A DNA stretch of 12,157 nucleotides from Opitutaceae bacterium (GTDB lineage Bacteria; Verrucomicrobiota; Verrucomicrobiia; Opitutales; Opitutaceae), in contig SXZN01000143.1 in the NCBI GenBank assembly GCA_005787865.1, positions 1 through 12,157 on the forward strand. Direction: 5' to 3'. Shown piece after piece: positions 6,175 through 12,157 of this stretch. A program made the translations under genes and the position numbers. The stretch's first letter is position 1; each line of letters starts with the position of its first letter. The notes below the pieces were generated by a model, which was not told the DNA's origin, did not search any database, and worked only from the letters and a program-made list of their open reading frames with translations.

Positions 6175-8199
6175 TCACGGCTGCACGCGCAGGATCCCTT
6201 TCATCACCATGGCGTGACCGGGGAAGCTGCAGATGAAATCGTAATCTCCTGGGGTCGTCGGCGCGATGAAGTAGATCGTGTCGCTGGCGCTCGGCTGAAT
6301 CACCGCCGAGTGATAGAGAACCTCTGGGCTATCCGGCACGTAATTTTTAGCGGCTCCCGCGACCCCTAGATTGAGGGCTAAAGCGCCGATCGCTTGGCCT
6401 TGGCCAGGCGTGCACAAGACGAAATTGTGCAGCATATCATCCGCGTTGCGGAAAATTAAACACACGCGGGCCCCCGGTTTTACTGAGAGCAGCGTTTGGT
6501 CAAACTTCAGGCCGGGCAGCGTGCTGAGAATAATGGTCTGATCGCCATCGTTAGACGGGCGGTTCCAATCCTTGGGTAGTTTCGTGGCATGCTTGGGCGT
6601 GTAGGCATTGGCTTCAGCGGCAACGGGAGCCATGCACAATTCTGTATCAGCCGGATCGATCGGGATGATACGATCACCATAAGGCCGACGATTGAGCGTA
6701 TAGTACGCCGTGGAATGCAGGAGGGTTTGGCCATCGTGAGCGGCGCGCACACCGGCGGCCTTGATTTCGTGAATGTAGCCTTCGCGCAAACAAATGCTCG
6801 CGAGGCGAACGCTGAGTCCATCGGGGGCGACCACCACCTTGCGCACAGGACAATCGAGGCGGTTAATCGGCGCACTGCCGTAGGTTTCGTGATAGCGGTA
6901 GGTGAAGCCCGCGATGCGGTAGCTATCCGGATTGGCCGCGGTCACTGGATCGACGGGTTGGGTAAAAGTGAGGAGAAAGCCGTCGGGCTGAGCCTTGATC
7001 TCTTTAATTTCAAAAGGCACTTGGCCGGTCCAGACGAGGCGTTCGAGCCCTTGTTGTTTGGCGCCGACCGCACCCCAGCCGCGGGCGGTCTCTCCAGCAA
7101 AGAGAGAACCATCCTCCCCAAGAGCGAGGCGAATAATCCCGCATTCAAATCCTTCGCGGAAGGCGTAGGCCGCGCCCTGCCAGACGCCTTTTACTTTTTC
7201 CATCGTGACGCGCACCACTTTGCTTTGCCCTTGGTCGCCGACGAAAAATTGACCCGCGAAGGGGCCAAATTTTCCGCCGGATAAATCTTCAATGATGCCC
7301 GCATTAGAAATACCCAAAATGGTGTGAGGCAGCCAGACAGCTGGGGGCTTGATGCCGGGGATGCGCTGGGCCACTTCGTGCATCGGTTCGCCCGTGCTAG
7401 GAATATCTTCGGGGCGAAGTTTTACCGTGGAGCCGGCCAGTTTGCTCGAGCTGAGGCCGGCGGGATGACCGGCAAAATCACCGGGTTCTACGTGCGTGAT
7501 GCGGCCGGAACCTACCCACTCACCTTGATTGTCAGTAAAGAACCAATCGCCTTGAGACGACACGGTAAATCCGCAAGGCGAGCGCAGGCCCGCGGCGATG
7601 GGGATGAGTTGTCCATCGGGCGTAATTTCCACCATCCACCCGCGCCAAGGTACGGGCGATTGAGTAGCGCCGCCGAAGGCGACATTCAGCGTGATGCGTA
7701 AATTACCGTTCGGCGCCAACACGGGTCCGTAGGCGTACTCGTGGTAGCTGCCCGAGATCGGCAGCTTGCAGACCGTTTGAAAGAGATCCGCCTGTCCGTC
7801 ACCGTCAGTGTCGGCAATGCGGGTCAGTTCCTGACGTTGCGCGACGTAGTAACCGCCGGGCGGGGCTGCGATAATGCCGAGGGGCTCATGCAGGCCAGAG
7901 GCAAATAAAGTATAACGCGGCTGGGGGTTTTCATCATAGGCACCCTCGATCAGCCAAATCTCCCCGCGCCGCGTGGTGACCATCAAGCGTTTGCCGGGTA
8001 GCGGCAAAATGCCGCTGACTTCGAGAACGATGTTAGCTGGAACCGGCAGAGGGATGCGCTGCCAGTAGCTGTTCTCGCGGGCGACGAGATTGTTGGATGG
8101 CGCAACAAAGCGTTCGGCCGCTGAGGGGTCGTTCGCTTGCGCGTGGGCCGTCGGCGTGAGTGCGATGAGCAGTAAGGAAGAAAAAATGAGGCGCTTCAT
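6175..8199 (-). CDS. Secreted sorbosone/glucose-dehydrogenase-like propeller with azurin-like copper domain
   Basis: A 674-residue exported protein. The signal peptide ends near AHA/QA (20/21). Residues about 50-390 form a beta-propeller resembling quinoprotein glucose/sorbosone dehydrogenases. SGLHEPLGI, SYHEYAYGPV and GLRSP fit this family; by eye, His153 and Arg206 line up with the PQQ-pocket His and Arg of soluble glucose dehydrogenase (my inference). DTDGDGQAD (130-138) resembles a calcium loop. A beta-sandwich linker follows (about 395-505). Residues about 550-674 form a cupredoxin with all azurin-type ligands: His591 in LHNFVL, and Cys657, His662 and Met666 in CSFPGHAMVM. The likely role is sugar or polyol oxidation with electrons passed to copper; the substrate is unknown. 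There is no CxxCH haem motif. It follows the DUF1080-PA14 gene by nine bases, almost certainly in one operon. No Shine-Dalgarno is visible. Confidence 0.85.
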   Translation of the reverse strand: MKRLIFSSLLLIALTPTAHAQANDPSAAERFVAPSNNLVARENSYWQRIPLPVPANIVLEVSGILPLPGKRLMVTTRRGEIWLIEGAYDENPQPRYTLFASGLHEPLGIIAAPPGGYYVAQRQELTRIADTDGDGQADLFQTVCKLPISGSYHEYAYGPVLAPNGNLRITLNVAFGGATQSPVPWRGWMVEITPDGQLIPIAAGLRSPCGFTVSSQGDWFFTDNQGEWVGSGRITHVEPGDFAGHPAGLSSSKLAGSTVKLRPEDIPSTGEPMHEVAQRIPGIKPPAVWLPHTILGISNAGIIEDLSGGKFGPFAGQFFVGDQGQSKVVRVTMEKVKGVWQGAAYAFREGFECGIIRLALGEDGSLFAGETARGWGAVGAKQQGLERLVWTGQVPFEIKEIKAQPDGFLLTFTQPVDPVTAANPDSYRIAGFTYRYHETYGSAPINRLDCPVRKVVVAPDGLSVRLASICLREGYIHEIKAAGVRAAHDGQTLLHSTAYYTLNRRPYGDRIIPIDPADTELCMAPVAAEANAYTPKHATKLPKDWNRPSNDGDQTIILSTLPGLKFDQTLLSVKPGARVCLIFRNADDMLHNFVLCTPGQGQAIGALALNLGVAGAAKNYVPDSPEVLYHSAVIQPSASDTIYFIAPTTPGDYDFICSFPGHAMVMKGILRVQP

Positions 8200-8208
8200 G
8201 GTGAGAGG

Positions 8209-10107
8209 TTACCAGACGAGCGTGTAGACGATGGGCTGATCGAGGGTGGCTTTGGTAATGGGCGCGACCAGCTGTTGCCGGCCGTAGCGAGTCCGCACAA
8301 AAGGCCGCACCGGGGACTGAGCGGGAAGATCCAGGTAGTAGGCGCGATCACCGATAATGTAACCGCGGCCATTCGGCTGCGGGGTGATTTGCTCTGCTTC
8401 AGCGAGGAGCACCCACGATTCCCAATCAGTTTTTTTGCCGGTGATGAGCAGGGTGCGGGTCAGGCCGTGAGTAGCGGTGGCGGGAGCAATGCGATCAGTG
8501 GCCCTCAGCGTTGCTAGGGTGAAGTGAAAAATAGGCTGACCGTTGGGTTCAAGTTGGTAGCCTTGCGAGGACCAGAGCGGATCCGGTTGATCCGGCCAGT
8601 CGTGGGCGGAGCTTTCAATGAGGGCGAGGACAGGTTTCGCCGATAAGGTCAGGGCTGGTCCCGCGGGTTTCCCTAGCTGATTTTCTCCGCGGCCATCCCA
8701 CACTTCGAAGGTGTCGAGAAATTTCCCCCGCCACACCCGAAGCATGGCGGCGGTTTCAAAATCATAGGCGTAATGTAAACCGTCCGGCGTTCCTACATTG
8801 ATCGCATAGAGATGTTTTTTGGGCGTGAAGGGTACAAAACTGCGCTGCAGTCGCACGCGATCGGCGGCGGGCTCAATCAAGATTTCACTCACTGGCTCGG
8901 GGGTCGATTTCGCGCCAGCCAACTTAGTGGATTTTGGGGCGGAGAGTTCTCGGCGAGCTACGCTCGGGCCTTCGGCGATTAATTTGAAGCCCGACTTGCG
9001 ATTGCTGCCATGCATATAATCGAGGCGAATCGAGTGGCGCCCAGCCGTGAGCACGAGGGGTCTGGTATAGCCCCCCGATTGAATCGGCTCCACGACGGGG
9101 TGCCCATCAACCAACACGGTAACAGGATCGGCGCCACGATCTGCGGCTGCTTGAAAAGCATAAGTTCCCGCGATGGGCACGACGAGCGTACCGGTATAGA
9201 CGATGACAAACTTTCCAGACGGAGGGACCTCTTCGCCGGAAAATTGCCGGACTGAACCGCTACCGGTTGGGACCGTGGCCTCATAGTCACCCATTTTCTC
9301 CTTGGGCATGGTGGTGTATAACTTGTAGGTCAGGTCATCGACCGACAGGCGCGCGGCCTGATCGAAGCGTTTGTAGGTGATCGCGCGTAGGGCGACTGAG
9401 CCGTGATCACCCTGAATCATCAGTGGACCGAGCGGGCCTTCGTCGGTGAAAGCCGCCGAGCGCGTTGGGCCGGTGACTTCAACATTTTCATGAATCACAA
9501 AATCATTGAGGGCTACTTTGATGAAACGAGCGTTGGCAATTTTTCGACCAGTGGCGTCAAAGCGGGGCGCTTGAAATTCAATTTGCAGGTGCTGCCAAAG
9601 CCCGGGGGCGCGACTGGCGTTGGCGCGCGGCGCGACTCCTTCATACCCCTCGCGGCCTTTGCCGCGCGCGCCATCCCAGCGCTCATAAATACTACCGCAG
9701 TCAGCGACCGTCGGTACTTTTACTCCCCAACTATCAAACAACTGCACCTCATAGCGGCCCATCAGATAGACGCCGGAGTTCGATCCGGCGGTCATCAAGA
9801 AATCAAGATCGAGCTCAAGGTCACCATGCTCCCACGCAGTGAATAGATGTCCGCGCGCGGCCGGCGTGGGATTATTAACCAAAATTCCTGTCCCCGGCAG
9901 AGTTGTGAGCAATTTTTCAATGCGCGGATCGCCACCGAGCCCGCGCGCCGTTTGCCAGTTGGCGGTCGGCGCGCGAAAATTCACCAATGAATCAAGCGGT
10001 AGGTCCGTCGGCGGAATTTCAGATTGAGCAACGGCGCCGATTGCCAGCATGAAGCTGGCGGCCAAGGCGCACATCACCCGTGAAAGGGAGAAGCGGGGGG
10101 TAGACAT
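8209..10107 (-). CDS. Secreted DUF1080 (3-keto-disaccharide hydrolase) protein with PA14 module
   Basis: A 632-residue exported protein in three parts. The signal peptide ends near GAVA/QS (27/28). Residues about 43-248 are a DUF1080 / 3-keto-disaccharide hydrolase domain, a concanavalin-like fold, with the hallmark NSGVYLMGRYEVQLFDSWG and a late IQGDHGSVALRAI strand. Residues about 255-380 resemble PA14, a carbohydrate-binding fold (YTGTLVVPIAGTYAFQAAAD, VLVDGHPV, AGRHSIRLDY). Residues about 408-632 form a third domain (HYAYDFETAAMLRVWRG, FEVWDGRGE) that I have seen in Verrucomicrobial exported proteins but cannot assign. DUF1080 members hydrolyse 3-keto-glycosides made by partner oxidoreductases, which fits the dehydrogenase-like gene nine bases downstream; the actual substrate is unknown. 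The frame opens at 10203, but the ATG at 10107 places the signal peptide first. No Shine-Dalgarno is present. Confidence 0.85.
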   Translation of the reverse strand: MSTPRFSLSRVMCALAASFMLAIGAVAQSEIPPTDLPLDSLVNFRAPTANWQTARGLGGDPRIEKLLTTLPGTGILVNNPTPAARGHLFTAWEHGDLELDLDFLMTAGSNSGVYLMGRYEVQLFDSWGVKVPTVADCGSIYERWDGARGKGREGYEGVAPRANASRAPGLWQHLQIEFQAPRFDATGRKIANARFIKVALNDFVIHENVEVTGPTRSAAFTDEGPLGPLMIQGDHGSVALRAITYKRFDQAARLSVDDLTYKLYTTMPKEKMGDYEATVPTGSGSVRQFSGEEVPPSGKFVIVYTGTLVVPIAGTYAFQAAADRGADPVTVLVDGHPVVEPIQSGGYTRPLVLTAGRHSIRLDYMHGSNRKSGFKLIAEGPSVARRELSAPKSTKLAGAKSTPEPVSEILIEPAADRVRLQRSFVPFTPKKHLYAINVGTPDGLHYAYDFETAAMLRVWRGKFLDTFEVWDGRGENQLGKPAGPALTLSAKPVLALIESSAHDWPDQPDPLWSSQGYQLEPNGQPIFHFTLATLRATDRIAPATATHGLTRTLLITGKKTDWESWVLLAEAEQITPQPNGRGYIIGDRAYYLDLPAQSPVRPFVRTRYGRQQLVAPITKATLDQPIVYTLVW

Positions 10108-10212
10108 GAAAGCACGATTACGCTCGTTCACGGGGGGGTAGACCGCAATGGGGAAGTTCGCGCGATCCGTCATATGGCACGGGGCGGATGCCCGCACCAT
10201 CATCGCGGCCGC

Positions 10213-10257
10213 TTAAAAAATAAGGCGCGATGCCGCGTTTGATCGCCGCATCGCGCC
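10213..10257 (-). terminator. Rho-independent terminator of katG
   Basis: GGCGCGATGC (10224-10233) and GCATCGCGCC (10248-10257) form a perfect ten-pair stem, extended by three further G-C pairs beyond one C-C mismatch, around a TTTGAT loop. On the minus strand it is followed at once by TTATTTTTTAAG. It begins six bases past the katG stop, so it should end the katG transcript and separate it from the DUF1080 operon, whose promoter should then lie in 10108-10212. I saw no clear promoter boxes there. Confidence 0.88.
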
Positions 10258-10262
10258 CGAGT

Positions 10263-12157
10263 TCAGGCTAGATTATTAGTGGCCGTCGCACCAATCAGAT
10301 CAAAGCGATCGGCGTTCATCACCTTGTTCCAGGCGGCCACGAAATCGCGGACAAATTTTGCCGCTGCATCGTTCTCCGCATAGACCTCGGCCAAAGCACG
10401 CAGTTGCGAGTTCGAACCAAACACCAGGTCAACACGGGTAGCAGTCCATTTCACATCGCCAGTAGCACGATCACAGAGCTCAAACAGCTCTTCGGTGGGC
10501 GTCGTTGGTTTCACCACATTGCCCATATCGAGCAAGTTGACGAAGAAGTCGTTGGTGAGTGTTTCTGGGCGGCTGGTAAATACGCCGTGTTGCGATTTGC
10601 CGTGATTAGCATTGAGCACCCGCAGACCGCCGATGAGCACCGTCATTTCAGGCGCGGTGAGTCCGAGGAGCTGAGCTTTGTCTACTAAGAGCTGTTCCGC
10701 CGGTAGGGTGTAGCGGGTCTTGAGATAGTTACGAAACCCATCGGCTTGCGGCTCGAGCACGGCAGCTGACGTCACCTCGGTCTGCTCTTGCGACGCGTCC
10801 GTGCGGCCCAGCGTGAAGGGCACCGCGATCTCGTGACCAGCTTTCTTAGCCGCTTGTTCGATCGCAGCCGCTCCACCGAGAATAATGAGGTCGGCGAGCG
10901 ATACTTTTTTCCCGCCGGTTTGGGCGGAGTTGAAGGCTTGCTGAATGCCTTCGAGCGCTTTGAGCACCTTGGCCAGACGGGCCGGTTGGTTCGCCTCCCA
11001 ATCTTTTTGCGGGGCGAGCCGGATGCGCGCGCCGTTGGCCCCGCCGCGTTTGTCGGAGCCGCGGAAAGTTGAGGCAGAAGCCCACGCGGTCGAGACGAGT
11101 TCAGAAATCGAAAGACCCGCGGACAGAATCTTGCTCTTGAGCGCGGTGAGATCTTTAGCGTCCACTAGGGGATGATTCAACGCGGGGATCGGATCCTGCC
11201 AGATGAGATCTTGGGCCGGAACCTCTGCGCCGAGGTACCGGATTTTTGGCCCCATGTCGCGGTGGGTGAGTTTAAACCAAGCGCGGGCGAAGGCCTCGGC
11301 GAATTGATCTGGGTTGGCCAGGAAGCGCCGAGAAATTTTCTCGTAGGCTGGGTCAGCGCGCAGGGCGATGTCGCTGGTGAGCATCGTGGGCCGGTGTTTT
11401 TTTGTCGCATCAAACGCATCCGGCACCGTGGCGGCGGCATCCTTGGCGACCCACTGGTTCGCGCCTGCCGGGCTCTTAACCAGTTCCCATTCGTAGCGGA
11501 ACAGATTTTCAAAGTAATTGTTGCTCCACTGAGTTGGCGTAGTGCTCCAGGTGACCTCGAGCCCGCTGGTGATGGTGTGCGCACCCTTGCCACTGCCGTA
11601 GCTGTTGGCCCAACCCAAGCCTTGCTCGGCGAGGCCCGCGGCTTCGGGTTCGCGGCCGACATGATCAGCGGAGGCGGCGCCATGAGTTTTGCCGAAGGTA
11701 TGACCGCCAGCGATGAGGGCGACGGTCTCGTCGTCGTTCATCGCCCTCCGCGCAACCGTTTCGCGGATGTCGCGGGCCGAGCCGAGGGCATCGGGGTGAC
11801 CGTTCGGGCCCTGAGGATTAACGTAGATCAGCCCCATCTGCACCGCGGCCAGGGGCTGCTCAAGGTCGCGATCACCGCTATAGCGCTTATCGCCTAGCCA
11901 GGTGCTTTCAGCGCCCCAATAAACATCCTCTTCCGGTTCCCACACATCGGCTCGACCGCCACCGAAGCCAAAGGTTTTGAAGCCCATCGATTCCAGCGCG
12001 CAGTTGCCGGTGAGAATCATGAGGTCAGCCCAGGAAATCTTTTTGCCGTATGTTTGTTTGAGCGGCCAGAGAAGGCGGCGGGCTTTGTCCAAATTAGAGT
12101 TGTCGGGCCAACTGTAGAGCGGCGCGAAACGATGCTGACCGGCTCCAGCGCCACCCC
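10263..12157 (-). CDS. katG: Catalase-peroxidase KatG, 5' end missing
   Basis: About 630 residues of a cytoplasmic haem enzyme that removes hydrogen peroxide. The gene runs off the right edge, so the N-terminus with the distal Arg-Trp-His motif is missing; the frame is open to the edge, with HRFAPLYSWPDN visible before the internal Met at 12092. Both KatG halves are present. The haem-ligand His is at 11700-11702 (GGHTFGKTHG), the adduct Tyr at 11823-11825 (LIYVNP), and the mobile-Arg region reads FRGSDKRGGANG. The Ser of ITSGLE (Mycobacterium tuberculosis Ser315 position) and the Asp of WQDP are conserved. Oddly, the Met of the Met-Tyr-Trp crosslink is Arg: RETVARRAMND instead of (F)ARMAMND, codon AGG at 11745-11747. 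This should impair catalase but not necessarily peroxidase activity. The C-terminus (DRFDLIGATATNNLA) is normal, and a strong terminator follows. Confidence 0.97.
   Translation of the reverse strand, partial: GGAGAGQHRFAPLYSWPDNSNLDKARRLLWPLKQTYGKKISWADLMILTGNCALESMGFKTFGFGGGRADVWEPEEDVYWGAESTWLGDKRYSGDRDLEQPLAAVQMGLIYVNPQGPNGHPDALGSARDIRETVARRAMNDDETVALIAGGHTFGKTHGAASADHVGREPEAAGLAEQGLGWANSYGSGKGAHTITSGLEVTWSTTPTQWSNNYFENLFRYEWELVKSPAGANQWVAKDAAATVPDAFDATKKHRPTMLTSDIALRADPAYEKISRRFLANPDQFAEAFARAWFKLTHRDMGPKIRYLGAEVPAQDLIWQDPIPALNHPLVDAKDLTALKSKILSAGLSISELVSTAWASASTFRGSDKRGGANGARIRLAPQKDWEANQPARLAKVLKALEGIQQAFNSAQTGGKKVSLADLIILGGAAAIEQAAKKAGHEIAVPFTLGRTDASQEQTEVTSAAVLEPQADGFRNYLKTRYTLPAEQLLVDKAQLLGLTAPEMTVLIGGLRVLNANHGKSQHGVFTSRPETLTNDFFVNLLDMGNVVKPTTPTEELFELCDRATGDVKWTATRVDLVFGSNSQLRALAEVYAENDAAAKFVRDFVAAWNKVMNADRFDLIGATATNNLA

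Noticed and set aside
6589..7284. Long plus-strand open frame (231 codons)
   Set aside because: It is antisense to the propeller dehydrogenase, with no motifs or signal; a GC-rich shadow.
10108..10203. 32-residue N-terminal extension of the DUF1080 protein
   Set aside because: It would bury the signal peptide, and its start lies almost at the katG terminator, leaving little room for a promoter.
11172..11897. Long plus-strand open frame (241 codons)
   Set aside because: It lies wholly inside katG on the opposite strand, and katG has clear family motifs throughout; the product has no recognisable features.

Overview
The window looks like chromosomal DNA from a GC-rich, diderm, heterotrophic bacterium of the PVC group. 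My best guess is Verrucomicrobiota, class Opitutia. The main reasons are a secreted DUF1080 (3-keto-disaccharide hydrolase) protein with a PA14 module, a secreted sorbosone/glucose-dehydrogenase-like propeller of the PVC type, and a Lol lipoprotein-export system, which implies an outer membrane. The placement rests on protein flavour only; there is no rRNA or other phylogenetic marker here. I see no tRNA, rRNA, CRISPR array, insertion sequence or phage gene.

Layout. (1) 1-1792 holds minus-strand genes: an L,D-transpeptidase (PG-binding + LysM + YkuD), a small YkgJ-type cysteine-cluster protein, a 54-residue zinc-ribbon-like protein, and perhaps the start of another gene leaving the left edge. 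(2) 1902-6133 runs on the plus strand: ychJ, lysS, a LolC/LolE-family permease and lolD. The permease and lolD overlap by 8 bases. (3) 6175-10107 is a minus-strand pair: a secreted DUF1080-PA14 protein followed 101 bases after its stop-proximal junction order by a secreted beta-propeller dehydrogenase carrying an azurin-like copper domain (the intergenic gap itself is 9 bases). (4) From 10263 to the right edge lies katG on the minus strand, lacking its 5' end and closed by a strong rho-independent terminator.

How they work together. The transpeptidase and the Lol permease/ATPase serve the cell envelope: wall cross-linking and lipoprotein release towards the outer membrane. The DUF1080/propeller pair looks like a periplasmic or exported sugar-oxidation and glycoside-processing unit in which electrons may leave through a type 1 copper site rather than a c-type haem. 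KatG is a peroxide-defence enzyme, but this copy has an arginine where the methionine of the essential Met-Tyr-Trp crosslink should be, so I predict weak catalase activity.

I found no convincing undescribed multi-gene system. The most notable points are the KatG substitution, the copper-domain fusion beside DUF1080-PA14, the unnamed 54-residue protein beside YkgJ, and the near absence of Shine-Dalgarno sequences except at the lolD overlap.
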